Assembly (NCBI GenBank): GCA_023384005.1
Contig: JAHDXY010000009.1
Location: 1-42,008 of the forward strand
Length of the DNA: 42,008 nucleotides
Direction of reading: 5' to 3'
Origin: Burkholderiaceae bacterium
GTDB lineage: Bacteria > Pseudomonadota > Gammaproteobacteria > Burkholderiales > Burkholderiaceae_E
Part shown: positions 33,758 to 41,936 of the stretch, one piece after another
Layout of the letters: every line of letters starts with the position of its first letter
Numbering within the stretch: position 1 is the stretch's first letter
Position numbers and translations under genes: made by a program
The notes under the pieces: generated by a model
Databases searched by the model: none
What the model was told of the DNA's origin: nothing
What the model saw: the letters and a program-made list of their open reading frames with translations, nothing else

Positions 33758-34147
33758 TCAGGCGCTTTCCGCGTTTTGCAGGATCCTGTTCAGTTTCTCT
33801 TCGAGCGTGGCCTTCGTGAACGGCTTGACGATGTACCCCGACGCACCCGATTGGGCGGCGCGGACGATGTCCTCCTTGCGCGCCTCCGCGGTGATCAGCA
33901 GCACCGGCAGGTTCTTCAGGTAAGCGTCGCTCCTGATGCACGCGAGAAGCTCGAGCCCGCTCATGTTCGGCATGTTGATGTCGGACACGACGAAGTCGAA
34001 CTCTCCAGCCTGCAGCTTGGCGAGCGCGACGCGCCCGTCCTCCGCCTCTTCGGCGTCGCCGTGTCCGATCTCCTTGAGCAGGTTGCGCACGATTCGCCTC
34101 ATGGTCGAGAAATCGTCGACGATCAGGAACCTCAGGTTCGATGTCAT
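33758..34147 (-). CDS. cheY: Chemotaxis response regulator CheY
   Basis: A 129-residue single receiver domain, the size of E. coli CheY. Acidic pocket D11/D12, phosphorylation site D56 (VVSDINMP), switch Thr86 and Lys108 (VKPF), each one position from E. coli numbering (D57, T87, K109). Phospho-CheY binds FliM and changes motor rotation. The ATG at 34147 overlaps the motB stop (ATGA), so cheY is coupled to the motor genes. The longer open frame through motB is a shadow. The CheA kinase that would phosphorylate it is not in this window. Confidence 0.97.
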   Translation of the reverse strand: MTSNLRFLIVDDFSTMRRIVRNLLKEIGHGDAEEAEDGRVALAKLQAGEFDFVVSDINMPNMSGLELLACIRSDAYLKNLPVLLITAEARKEDIVRAAQSGASGYIVKPFTKATLEEKLNRILQNAESA

Positions 34148-35124
34148 TGCTTGTCTCCCTGCGCCGCCCCGGCGCCAGTTGCCGCCGCAGGCGCTTCCTT
34201 GTCCTGCGCATGGAGTGCGCCCGCGAGGCTCTCGCCGCCCTCGACGGGCAACTCGACGCCCTTGAGAATTCTCTGCTCGGCCTCGCTGCTGAGGACGACG
34301 ATCGAGATCCGCCGGTTGCTCGGGTCTCGCGGGTTCGCCTCGTTGAACGGCACGGAGTCGGCCTGCCCGACCACCCGGATCACCTTGCCGATGCGCATTC
34401 CGCCCAGGACCAGTTCGCGGCGCGACGAATTGGCGCGATCGGCAGAAAGTTCCCAGTTCGAGTATCCGCGCTGGCCACCGCCGTAGGGCGCGGCGTCGGT
34501 ATGACCGGACAGGCTGATCCTGTTCTGCACGTCGTTGAGCACCCTGCCGATGTCGCGCAACAGCTCGCGCATGTAGTCCTTGACGACCGCGCTGCCGAGA
34601 TCGAACATCGGGCGGTTGTGCTCGTCGACGATCTGGATCCTCAGCCCGTCGGGGGTCAGGTCCAGCCGGATCTGCCGGCCGAGTTCGGCGAGCTTCGGGT
34701 TGATCGCGATCGCGCCCTCGATCTTCGCCTTGAGCGCCTCGAACTGGATGCGCTCGATGCGACGCTGCTCGGCGCGGGCCGCTGCCAGGTTGATCCGCTT
34801 GCGCCCGGGGTCGATCTCGCCCTTCTTGACCTGGCCCGCACTGCGAGAGAGATCCTGGCCACCGCCCTTGATCACGTGCGACGCGTCGCCGCTGCCCGAT
34901 CCGCCGCTCATCGCAATCTGCAGCGGGGAATTGAAATAGTCGGCGATGCCCTGCAGGTCGCCCTTGGTGGTCGAACCGAGCAGCCACATCAGCAGGAAGA
35001 ACGCCATCATCGCCGTCACGAAGTCGGCGTAGGCGATCTTCCACGCACCCCCGTGGTGCCCGTGGCCACCCTTCTTGACCCGTTTGACGATCACGGGCTG
35101 GAGCTTCTTGTCGTTCGACGCCAT
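34144..35124 (-). CDS. motB: Flagellar stator protein MotB
   Basis: A 326-residue protein (E. coli MotB 308). Short cytoplasmic N-terminus with a His/Gly-rich stretch ([10 protein letters not shown], 17-26), then the single transmembrane helix [20 protein letters not shown] with the proton-carrying Asp34. Next come the plug region and an OmpA-like peptidoglycan-binding domain ([30 protein letters not shown]). It anchors the stator to the cell wall. It follows motA by 33 nt and overlaps cheY by 4 nt. The conserved TM Asp suggests a proton-driven motor. Confidence 0.96.
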   Translation of the reverse strand: MASNDKKLQPVIVKRVKKGGHGHHGGAWKIAYADFVTAMMAFFLLMWLLGSTTKGDLQGIADYFNSPLQIAMSGGSGSGDASHVIKGGGQDLSRSAGQVKKGEIDPGRKRINLAAARAEQRRIERIQFEALKAKIEGAIAINPKLAELGRQIRLDLTPDGLRIQIVDEHNRPMFDLGSAVVKDYMRELLRDIGRVLNDVQNRISLSGHTDAAPYGGGQRGYSNWELSADRANSSRRELVLGGMRIGKVIRVVGQADSVPFNEANPRDPSNRRISIVVLSSEAEQRILKGVELPVEGGESLAGALHAQDKEAPAAATGAGAAQGDKQ

Positions 35125-35157
35125 TTCGTGTCCGGGAATCGCCGCGGCAGCGGCCGA

Positions 35158-36021
35158 TCAGGCCTTCTTCTGCTTGACGTGCGCCTCGAGCTCGGCAAAG
35201 CCCGGACGCTCGGTGGAAAACAGGACCTTGCGCCCGAACTCCACCGCGATCGTCGGGGCGTAGCCCTGCATGCTCGCGAGCAGCGTGATCTTCACGCAGG
35301 TCAGTTCCTTGGACGCTTCCTCGCTCTTGAGCTCGAGCAGCTGCGCGATCGGGCTCACGAAACCGTAGGCGAGCAGGATTCCCAGGAAGGTTCCGACCAG
35401 CGCGCCGGCGATCATCTGTCCGAGCACCGCCGGAGCGGCGCCCACCGAAGCCATCGTCTTCACGACGCCCAGCACCGCCGCGACGATTCCGAACGCGGGA
35501 AGCCCGTCGCCCACCTTCTGGATCGCCGACATCGGTGCGTGCGCCTCCTGGTGGTGGGTCTCGATCTCGCTGTCCATCAGGTTCTCGATCTCGTGCGGGT
35601 TCAGGTTTCCCGAGACCATCATGCGCAGGTAGTCGGTGACGAACTCGATCAGGTGATGGTCCTTGGAGACGTTTTCGTACTTGCTGAAGATCGGGCTTTC
35701 CGCGGGCGCCTCCACGTCGCGCTCGATCGACATCAACCCTTCCTTGCGCGCCTTTTGCAGCAACTCGTAGAGCAGCGCGAGCAGCTCCATGTAGCGGGCC
35801 TTCGTGTACTTCGAGCCCTTGAACACGGTGGGCAGCGTGCGAATCGTCGCCTTCACCACCTTGCCGCTGTTGCCCACGAAGAACGCGCCGAGCGCGGCGC
35901 CGGAGATGATGAACATCTCCACTGGCGCCGCCTTGGCGAGCACGCCGAAGTTTCCGCCCGCGAGTGCGTAGCCTCCGAACACGGCGACGATCACGAGGGC
36001 GTAACCGATGATGACGAACAT
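35158..36021 (-). CDS. motA: Flagellar stator protein MotA
   Basis: A 287-residue protein (E. coli MotA 295). It starts at ATG 36021 ([20 protein letters not shown]). An upstream in-frame extension to 36090 would cover the sigma-28 promoter and is not supported. Four membrane helices, with the cytoplasmic loop carrying torque-generating charged residues ([27 protein letters not shown]) and the later helices [20 protein letters not shown] and [19 protein letters not shown]. Forms the stator with MotB. It lies behind its own sigma-28-like promoter and a terminator that separates it from flhDC. Confidence 0.95.
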   Translation of the reverse strand: MFVIIGYALVIVAVFGGYALAGGNFGVLAKAAPVEMFIISGAALGAFFVGNSGKVVKATIRTLPTVFKGSKYTKARYMELLALLYELLQKARKEGLMSIERDVEAPAESPIFSKYENVSKDHHLIEFVTDYLRMMVSGNLNPHEIENLMDSEIETHHQEAHAPMSAIQKVGDGLPAFGIVAAVLGVVKTMASVGAAPAVLGQMIAGALVGTFLGILLAYGFVSPIAQLLELKSEEASKELTCVKITLLASMQGYAPTIAVEFGRKVLFSTERPGFAELEAHVKQKKA

Positions 36022-36069
36022 AGGGCGAGATACCTGGCTGGAGTGACTTTGTTCACGTCTTCCACCCGG

Positions 36070-36096
36070 ATAACGGCCCACACCCCGCATCCTTGA
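36070..36096 (-). promoter_or_regulatory. Sigma-28-like promoter of motA
   Basis: On the minus strand TCAAGGAT, 11 nt, GCCGTTAT. Matches to the FliA consensus TAAAGTTT-N11-GCCGATAA are 5 of 8 and 6 of 8 with the exact spacer. It ends 48 nt before the motA ATG and lies just after the flhC terminator, as expected for class III control of motAB. Confidence 0.6.
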
Positions 36097-36130
36097 GCGA
36101 TCCGGCCCCCTGCGGCGGCCCGCGGGAATG

Positions 36131-36160
36131 CGAAAAGGCGGGGAACTCCCCGCCTTTTCG
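36131..36160. terminator. Perfect 13-bp stem terminator between flhC and motA
   Basis: CGAAAAGGCGGGG (36131-36143), a 4-nt loop AACT, and CCCCGCCTTTTCG (36148-36160). On both strands the stem ends in a T-run. It lies 42 nt after the flhC stop on the minus strand, so it most likely ends the flhDC transcript. Confidence 0.85.
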
Positions 36161-36202
36161 TCCGGCCGCCGGAGCCGACCGCCGGTCGGCCGGGCGCGGG
36201 TC

Positions 36203-36733
36203 TCAGTGGATCAGCCCGCCGCGACGCCCCTTGCCGGCGCGCGCCGGGGGCTCGCACAGCCCGCACACGTAATTCGCCGAGAGCTCGTACGAGTGGTTGA
36301 TGAAGTTCCCCCCGCAGCGCTTGCAGGCAGTCAGGCACAGCATTCCGGAATCGACGAACTTCACCAGCCGCCAGGCGCGCGTGATCGACAGCAGCGGCTC
36401 GACGCCGTTGGTCGACACCTCTGCCACGTAGAGCTGGTAGGCCTTCATCAACGCCTCGACTTCGTCGATCGCGCTGGCCTTTTGCAGGTACTCGTAGATA
36501 TTGAAGAACAGCGATGCGTGGATGTTGGGCTGCCAGCCGATGAACCAGTCGGTGGAAAACGGCAGCTGGCCTTTCGAGGGCGAGCGTCCGGCCACTTCCT
36601 TGTAGAGCTTGAGCAGGCGTTCGTAGGGAAGACTGGTCTCGGACTGCAGCAACTGCAGTCGTGCTCCCAGTCCGATCAGCGCGATCGCGCGCTGAAGCTG
36701 GCGGCTGTCGTCGAGAAGGCTGCGCGCAACCAT
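36203..36733 (-). CDS. flhC: Flagellar master regulator FlhC
   Basis: A 176-residue protein. The zinc site cysteines C137, C140, C157 and C160 (CKRC and CGLC) are at the same positions as in E. coli FlhC. Conserved block GQLPFSTDWFIGWQPNIHAS, then LFFNIYEYLQKAS. With FlhD it forms the FlhD4C2 activator of class II flagellar genes. Starts 1 nt after the flhD stop, so the two are translationally coupled, and it is followed by a perfect terminator hairpin. Confidence 0.97.
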   Translation of the reverse strand: MVARSLLDDSRQLQRAIALIGLGARLQLLQSETSLPYERLLKLYKEVAGRSPSKGQLPFSTDWFIGWQPNIHASLFFNIYEYLQKASAIDEVEALMKAYQLYVAEVSTNGVEPLLSITRAWRLVKFVDSGMLCLTACKRCGGNFINHSYELSANYVCGLCEPPARAGKGRRGGLIH

Positions 36734-36734
36734 G

Positions 36735-37070
36735 TCAGACGGCCTCCGAGTACTTGCCGGCCATCAGGATGCTCGCGTGCAGTCGCGAAGCGTTCGCGGT
36801 TTCGCCGTCGGCACGAGTCGCCCCGTGTTCGGCGAGCAACGACCAGATCATCTGCTCCTCGAACCGGAACCGGCACATCAGCGTGTTTCCGGCCGCTACC
36901 TTGATCATCTGCGTGGGCGTGAGCGCCTCGATGATCGATGCCACGTCGTCGGTGATTCCCAGCCTGTACAGGGCCTGCGCACGGTCCGCGCGGATCAGGC
37001 GCTGCGCAAGGATGAAATAGGACAGATTGGCTTCCTGTATTTCGGCCATCATCCGATCGTCGAGGCTCAT
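36735..37070 (-). CDS. flhD: Flagellar master regulator FlhD
   Basis: A 111-residue protein (E. coli 116). It carries EANLSYFILAQRLIRADRAQ, then ALYRLGITDDV, typical of FlhD, and Cys66 at the position of the conserved intermolecular disulfide cysteine. It has AGGAG 6 nt before the ATG at 37070. FlhD binds FlhC and the complex activates flagellar genes with sigma-70. It is the first gene of the flhDC unit. A palindrome and 21-bp-spaced direct repeat lie 110-140 nt upstream. Confidence 0.96.
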   Translation of the reverse strand: MSLDDRMMAEIQEANLSYFILAQRLIRADRAQALYRLGITDDVASIIEALTPTQMIKVAAGNTLMCRFRFEEQMIWSLLAEHGATRADGETANASRLHASILMAGKYSEAV

Positions 37071-37179
37071 ATCCTTCTCCTAGGCACCAGTGTTCGTGGT
37101 CGTTTTGAACGTGGGCCCAGTGTCGGCAACTCGCCGTCGATCTTGAATCCGAGATCTTCCCTGAATGAACCCGGTGGAT

Positions 37180-37210
37180 TTCCTACGCGTGTAGGAATTT
37201 CACCTACGCG
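37180..37210. promoter_or_regulatory. Palindrome and 21-bp-spaced direct repeat upstream of flhD
   Basis: TTCCTAC (37180-37186), GCGT, GTAGGAA (37191-37197) form a perfect 7-bp inverted repeat. CCTACGCG occurs at 37182-37189 and again at 37203-37210, 21 bp apart, i.e. two helical turns. TTTCCTA-type heptads in this arrangement resemble sites of LuxR/NarL-family regulators such as Bordetella BvgA. No binding protein can be named from the sequence. Confidence 0.5.
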
Positions 37211-37359
37211 CCCGGATGCGCAGGCCGAGGCGCGTGCGCGCCCCGAGTCGAGTGCGCGCCCCGAGCCATGTGCGCGCCGCGGCTCGCGCATGCGGGCCGT
37301 CGCACCCCGGGAAATGCGGCGAATTGCGCAGCGGCGCAAAGCGCGTTCGCGACGCGCAC

Positions 37360-37386
37360 TAAAGCATTCACCTCGTGCTCCGATAA
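37360..37386 (+). promoter_or_regulatory. Sigma-28 (FliA) promoter of the first flagellin gene
   Basis: TAAAGCAT (37360-37367), 11 nt, TCCGATAA (37379-37386). The -10 matches GCCGATAA at 7 of 8 positions and the -35 has TAAAG intact. It leaves a leader of about 125 nt before the ATG. Confidence 0.85.
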
Positions 37387-37519
37387 CCATTGCAACGGGG
37401 TTACCCGCCGTCCGACAGAAGCCAGGGAATGGACTGACGGACAACGCGACCGCGAGCAGACCCGCGAGCGGCGCGAGACCGGTGTCGGTCGGAACTCAGT
37501 CTTGCGAAGGAGCAACAAG

Positions 37520-38356
37520 ATGGCCCAAGTGATCAATACCAACCTGATTTCGCTGAATACCCAGCGCAATCTGAGCATGACGCAGAACATGCTGGCGACC
37601 TCGATTCAACGCCTGTCCAGCGGATTGCGCGTGAACAGCGCGAAGGACGACGCGGCCGGACTGGCGATCGCCGAGCGCATGAGCGCCCAGGTCCGCGGCA
37701 TGAACGTCGCGATCCGCAACGCCAACGACGGCATCTCGATGGCGCAGGTGGCCGAGGGCGCGCTCGGCAAGGTCGGCGACATGCTGCAGCGGATGCGCGA
37801 ACTTGCGGTGCAGTCGGCCAACTCGACCAACAGCGAGTCGGATCGCGACAACCTGAACGCCGAGTTCACGCAGCTCACCGCCGAGATCACCCGCACGCTG
37901 GACGGAACGATGTTCAACGGCAAGGCGATCCTCTCGGGCGACGCCGGTTCGATGACCTTCCAGATCGGCGCGGGCACCGCCACGACCGATACGCTCGACG
38001 TCGACACGACCGATATGTCGGGCGACAGCGACATCACCGCGGTCGTCGCCGCCGGAATCGACGGCACCGACGCCACCAACGCGACCGAAGCGATCGACCT
38101 GATCGACGCAGCGCTCGACCGGGTGAACACCGAGCGCGCGACGATGGGCGCGGTGCAGAACCGCTTCGAATCGGTGATCGGCAGCCTGCAGGTCGCGGTC
38201 GAGAACCAGGCGTCGGCGCGAAGCCGGATCATGGACGCGGACTTCGCCTCCGAAACCGCTGCGTTGACCCGCGCGCAGATCCTGCAACAGGCCGGCGTGG
38301 CGATGCTCTCGCAAGCCAACGCGGTGCCCAACAACGTCCTGGCGCTGCTGCGCTAG
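37520..38356 (+). CDS. fliC: Flagellin FliC (first copy), short form
   Basis: A 278-residue flagellin. Start ATG 37520 with GAAGGAG 7 nt upstream. The longer open frame upstream is not translated from a signal. The N-terminal D0/D1 (MAQVINTNLISLNTQRNLSM, LSSGLRVNSAKDDAAGLAIA) and C-terminal D0/D1 (SRIMDADFASETAALTRAQI, LQQAGVAMLSQANAVPNNVL) are canonical. They are joined by a short 70-90-residue centre, so the variable D2/D3 surface domains are missing or minimal. It is divergent from flhD. A gapless hand alignment with the second copy (41097-41936) shows about 46 differences in 278 residues. Confidence 0.96.
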   Translation: MAQVINTNLISLNTQRNLSMTQNMLATSIQRLSSGLRVNSAKDDAAGLAIAERMSAQVRGMNVAIRNANDGISMAQVAEGALGKVGDMLQRMRELAVQSANSTNSESDRDNLNAEFTQLTAEITRTLDGTMFNGKAILSGDAGSMTFQIGAGTATTDTLDVDTTDMSGDSDITAVVAAGIDGTDATNATEAIDLIDAALDRVNTERATMGAVQNRFESVIGSLQVAVENQASARSRIMDADFASETAALTRAQILQQAGVAMLSQANAVPNNVLALLR

Positions 38357-38380
38357 GCGAGATCCGAGCAAGGGTGATGG

Positions 38381-38405
38381 CGTGAGGGGCGGTCAGTCCC
38401 TCACG
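38381..38405 (+). other. Hairpin after first flagellin gene
   Basis: CGTGAGGG (38381-38388) pairs with CCCTCACG (38398-38405) around a 9-nt loop, directly before the main terminator stem. It may help terminate or protect the flagellin mRNA. Confidence 0.5.
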
Positions 38406-38406
38406 G

Positions 38407-38450
38407 CCGGGTCCGGCGTCAAGGCCGTCGGACCCGGTTCTTTTTCTTTC
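38407..38450 (+). terminator. Intrinsic terminator after first flagellin gene
   Basis: CCGGGTCCG (38407-38415) pairs with CGGACCCGG (38429-38437), followed by TTCTTTTTCTTTC. It is a typical rho-independent terminator about 50-95 nt after the stop. A further small hairpin CGGGG/CCCCG with a CGAA loop lies at 38459-38472. Confidence 0.85.
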
Positions 38451-38542
38451 GGAACAGCCGGGGCGAACCCCGCCTGTTTGCTCGTTTTGCCTACGCGGCG
38501 CGCGGCTAGTCTCGCGGGATCCCCTCCCCGAAAGGGCTCGCG

Positions 38543-40969
38543 ATGACCCTCAGCATTCCCGCCTGCGACCTCGCCTCGGCGCTGGACAAGCACCACGACG
38601 GCGAGTCGATCCTCTCGCTCGACTGCTTCGACACGCTGCTCTGGCGCACGACACACGAGCCGGTCGACGTCTTTGCCGCGATCGGCGCCGGTCACTGCCT
38701 GGGTAGCCGCGCGCGTGCCGAACGTCACGCCCGCAAGGCCAAGCGGCTGCGCAGCGCGAGCAACGAAGTCTCGCTCGGCGAGATCTACCGCAGGCTCGAG
38801 CGCGACGCCGGCCACGAGCAAATCGAATCCGCGGCCCGGCGCGAGTGGGAGGTCGAATCCGATCACTGCTTCGCGTTCCCGCCAGCGGTTGAACTGATCC
38901 GCATTGCCCGTGCGCGCGGCATGCGCGTGATCGTGGTGAGCGACATGTACCTGGGCGCCGCGGGAATCCGCGCGCTGATCGCGCGCGCCGCCACAGAGGA
39001 AGTCGCGGCGATGATCGAGCGCGTCTTCTGCTCGAGCGATCACGGCGTATCGAAAGCCGAGGGCCTGTTTCGCACGGTTCTCGCCGAACTCGGCGCGCAG
39101 GCGCACGACGTCCTGCACATGGGCGACAACCCGCTCGCCGATCAGCAGTCGCCGCTGCGACTCGGCATTCGCGCGCTGCGCGTCGAGCAGTTCCCGCAGG
39201 CGCTCGAGCGCCAGATCCGTCAGGAAGGAGCAGTCGCGGCGATGGTCGACCCGAGGCTGCGCGTCTCGCATCCCAGGCTGCAGCTGCAACGCGCCCCGCT
39301 CGCGCTCGCCTGGAGCCGCGCGAGCACCCCCGCGGCACGGCTCGGCCTGTCCGCGCTCGGACCGGTGCTGCACGGATTCGCGCGCTGGCTGGCGAGCGAA
39401 ATCGAGCAGCTCCAGCTCCAGGGGCGCCGGGTGCGGCCGCTGTTCCTGCTGCGTGACGGTTTCCTGCCGTACCGTGTATTCGAGCGCGTCGCCCCCGAAC
39501 TCGCGCGCGACGCGAGCCAGGTCGAGCTCAGCCGCTTCGCCGCATTCGCGGCGTCGATACGAAGCGCCGAGGACATCGTCGAGTACATGACCTATGTCTC
39601 CGACACGAGCCGCTTCGACGCGATCGCGAGCCAGTTGCTGCTCAACGCGCGAGAGAGCGGCGAGCTGATCCGCCGCGCGCGACGCTCGAGCGACCCGGAG
39701 AAGGCGTTTTGCGCCGAGCTGCTGCGCCCGGACAACGTGGCGCTGGTCGCCGCGCGCTCGACCCGGTTCGCGCAGCGCATGCTCGGCTACCTGAACAAGC
39801 ACGCGACGATCGAGCGCGGCGACACCGTGATGCTGGTCGACATCGGCTACCACGGCACGATCCAGGACCGGATCGCCCCGGTGCTCGCCGCGGAGCTCGG
39901 CGTCGAGGTGACCGGGCGCTACCTGCTGATGGGCGACGTCACGCGTGCAGACAGCAACAAGTCCGGGTTCATCGGCCCCGACCGGTACGACGAGCGGGCG
40001 CTCGATTGCATTTTCTCGTACGTCGCGATTCTCGAGCAGCTGTGCACCAGCGGGCTCGCGTCGCCGATCGGATACGACGAGTCGGGCGAAGTCCAGCGCA
40101 AGGGCGCCGACCTCAAGGCCGCCCAGAGCGTGACGCGCGTCGAGGCGCAACGCGCCTGCCTCGACTACGTCGACGCGTACCGCCGGGCCTACCCGGTGGA
40201 ACCGCGCTCGATCGACGTCGACGCGCTGCGCCAGAGCGCGTGCGCCGCGTTGTCGCGGCTGCTGTTCCTGCCCTCGCCCGACGAACTCGAAGCCTTGCAG
40301 GGCTTCGAGCACGACGTGAACATGGGCGTCGCCGACAAGTTCCAGTTCTTCGACGCGGCGACTGGACGCGACGCGATCGTGCGCCGCGGCCTGAGCTACG
40401 CCGAGCACAGGCACGGGCAGTTCATTCCGGCAGAGCTTCGCGGCGAGGGCCTCGCGGTCAGCGTCTCGCACCTCGCTCTCAAACGCTTCGGAATCGACCT
40501 GCGGCACGGCGACTTCGATCAGCACGCGATCCGGATTCCGGTTCTGCTCGCCGCGGCCCGCGAGGCCTCGCAGACCGAGATCCAGGCACACCCGACGCAC
40601 GGCGGCTGGTACATCGCCGCCGTACCGCTCGGCAGCGGCAGCTATGCGGTCGGACTGCGTTTCGGCGCGGTCTTCGAGTGGCTTCAACTTCACGCCGTGG
40701 GTCTGGTTCGGGCCGGCGACTTCATGTCGGGCGCGGATCTGTCCGGCGAACGCGACGTCTCGTCGCTGGTCGTGCCCGAAGGCGTCGAGCAGCACGCGAG
40801 CGGACTGATGCACTGCGTCGCCGACGACTCGTTCCTGTTCTTTCCGCCACTGGGGAGCGACGGCGCCGACGCGATCCTCACCGTGGTCTTTCGCCCGATC
40901 GCCGTGCGCGAGGCGGGCACCGCACGAACCGACCTGGCGCCCCACGCGAACCAGGCCCACGCGGCATAG
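38543..40969 (+). CDS. HAD-superfamily large protein of unknown role, between two flagellin genes
   Basis: An 808-residue soluble protein, no signal peptide or transmembrane segment seen. Residues 20-230 are a HAD phosphatase-like domain: motif I SLDCFDTLLW (D27, D29), motif II SDMYL (S133), motif III K171 (GVSKAEG), motif IV MGDNPLAD (D195). The next 300 residues hold FLLRDGFLPYRVFE (RDG 304-306) and VDIGYHGTIQ (from 432), a pair I associate with HAD-linked proteins of polysaccharide gene clusters. The last 250 residues are a separate beta-rich region of unknown fold. All HAD catalytic residues appear intact. A role in flagellin modification is suggested only by its place between two flagellin genes. 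An AAGGG lies before the ATG, and no promoter was recognised. Confidence 0.75.
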   Translation: MTLSIPACDLASALDKHHDGESILSLDCFDTLLWRTTHEPVDVFAAIGAGHCLGSRARAERHARKAKRLRSASNEVSLGEIYRRLERDAGHEQIESAARREWEVESDHCFAFPPAVELIRIARARGMRVIVVSDMYLGAAGIRALIARAATEEVAAMIERVFCSSDHGVSKAEGLFRTVLAELGAQAHDVLHMGDNPLADQQSPLRLGIRALRVEQFPQALERQIRQEGAVAAMVDPRLRVSHPRLQLQRAPLALAWSRASTPAARLGLSALGPVLHGFARWLASEIEQLQLQGRRVRPLFLLRDGFLPYRVFERVAPELARDASQVELSRFAAFAASIRSAEDIVEYMTYVSDTSRFDAIASQLLLNARESGELIRRARRSSDPEKAFCAELLRPDNVALVAARSTRFAQRMLGYLNKHATIERGDTVMLVDIGYHGTIQDRIAPVLAAELGVEVTGRYLLMGDVTRADSNKSGFIGPDRYDERALDCIFSYVAILEQLCTSGLASPIGYDESGEVQRKGADLKAAQSVTRVEAQRACLDYVDAYRRAYPVEPRSIDVDALRQSACAALSRLLFLPSPDELEALQGFEHDVNMGVADKFQFFDAATGRDAIVRRGLSYAEHRHGQFIPAELRGEGLAVSVSHLALKRFGIDLRHGDFDQHAIRIPVLLAAAREASQTEIQAHPTHGGWYIAAVPLGSGSYAVGLRFGAVFEWLQLHAVGLVRAGDFMSGADLSGERDVSSLVVPEGVEQHASGLMHCVADDSFLFFPPLGSDGADAILTVVFRPIAVREAGTARTDLAPHANQAHAA

Positions 40970-41045
40970 AACGGCACGCCTGGCCGCCGCACGCCCAGCC
41001 GCGAATTGGCAATGCACACCGCCGCTTATCCAACGATCGCCACGC

Positions 41046-41072
41046 TAAGGTTTCGCTCATATTGGTCGAGCC
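41046..41072 (+). promoter_or_regulatory. Candidate sigma-28 promoter of the second flagellin gene
   Basis: TAAGGTTT (41046-41053), 11 nt, GTCGAGCC (41065-41072). The -35 matches 7 of 8, the -10 only 4 of 8. It ends 24 nt before the GTG start. Weaker than the promoter of the first copy. Confidence 0.4.
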
Positions 41073-41096
41073 GTCACTCTTCCAAGGAGCCGTCAA

Positions 41097-41936
41097 GTGG
41101 CACAGATCATCAACACGAACATCCCTTCGCTGAATACCCAGCGAAACCTCAGCACGACCAACGGTCAGCTCGCCCAGGCGATCCAGCGCCTGTCGAGCGG
41201 GCTGCGTGTCAACAGCGCAAAGGACGACGCTGCCGGTCTGGCGATCGCCGAGCGGATGAACTCGCAGGTTCGCGGCATGAACGTCGCGATCCGCAACGCC
41301 AACGACGGGATCTCGATGGCGCAGGTCGCCGAGGGCGCGCTCGGCAAGGTCGGCGACATGCTGCAGCGCATGCGCGAGCTGGCCGTGCAGTCGGCCAACG
41401 CAACCAACAGCAGCTCGGATCGCGACAACCTGAACGCGGAGTTCACCCAGCTCTCGGCCGAGATCGACCGCACGCTCGAGGGAACCAAGTTCAACGGCAA
41501 GGCGATCCTCGGAACCGACGCCGCGTCGATGACCTTCCAGATCGGCGCCGGAACGTCTGCGACCGACACGATCGACGTGAACACCAGCGACATGACCTCG
41601 GACTCGGACCTGATCGCGGTGATCGCCGCGTCGATCGACGGTTCGGACGCGACCAACGCCTCCGAAGCGATCGACCTGATCGACGCGGCGCTCGACCGTG
41701 TGAATACCGAACGCGCGACGATGGGAGCGATGCAGAATCGCTTCGAGTCGATCATCGGCAACCTCCAGGTCGCGACAGAGAACCAGTCGGCGGCGCGCAG
41801 CCGGATCATGGACGCGGACTTCGCGGCCGAGACCGCGGCGCTCACTCGCGCGCAGATCCTGCAGCAAGCTGGCAACGCGATGCTCGCGCAGGCGAACCAG
41901 ATCCCGCAAAACGTCCTGCAGTTGTTGCGCAGCTGA
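41097..41936 (+). CDS. fliC: Flagellin FliC (second copy), short form, GTG start
   Basis: A 279-residue flagellin starting at GTG 41097 with AAGGAG 7 nt upstream. Same architecture as the first copy: MAQIINTNIPSLNTQRNLST at the N-terminus, LSSGLRVNSAKDDAAGLAIA, and SRIMDADFAAETAALTRAQI at the C-terminus, with no D2/D3 insertion. The two copies align without gaps, and the differences cluster at the N-terminal helix, the central region and the last helix. The weaker promoter and GTG start suggest lower expression, which is inference. No terminator is visible before the window ends. Confidence 0.95.
   Translation: MAQIINTNIPSLNTQRNLSTTNGQLAQAIQRLSSGLRVNSAKDDAAGLAIAERMNSQVRGMNVAIRNANDGISMAQVAEGALGKVGDMLQRMRELAVQSANATNSSSDRDNLNAEFTQLSAEIDRTLEGTKFNGKAILGTDAASMTFQIGAGTSATDTIDVNTSDMTSDSDLIAVIAASIDGSDATNASEAIDLIDAALDRVNTERATMGAMQNRFESIIGNLQVATENQSAARSRIMDADFAAETAALTRAQILQQAGNAMLAQANQIPQNVLQLLRS

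Larger units (their letters stand above)
37071..37519. other. 449-bp intergenic region between divergent flhDC and fliC
   Basis: Contains no supported gene. It holds the flhD leader, an inverted and direct repeat (37180-37210), a GC-rich stretch with many CGCGC runs (37201-37350), the sigma-28 promoter of the first flagellin gene (37360-37386) and its leader. No convincing sigma-70 promoter for flhD was found by eye. Confidence 0.8.
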
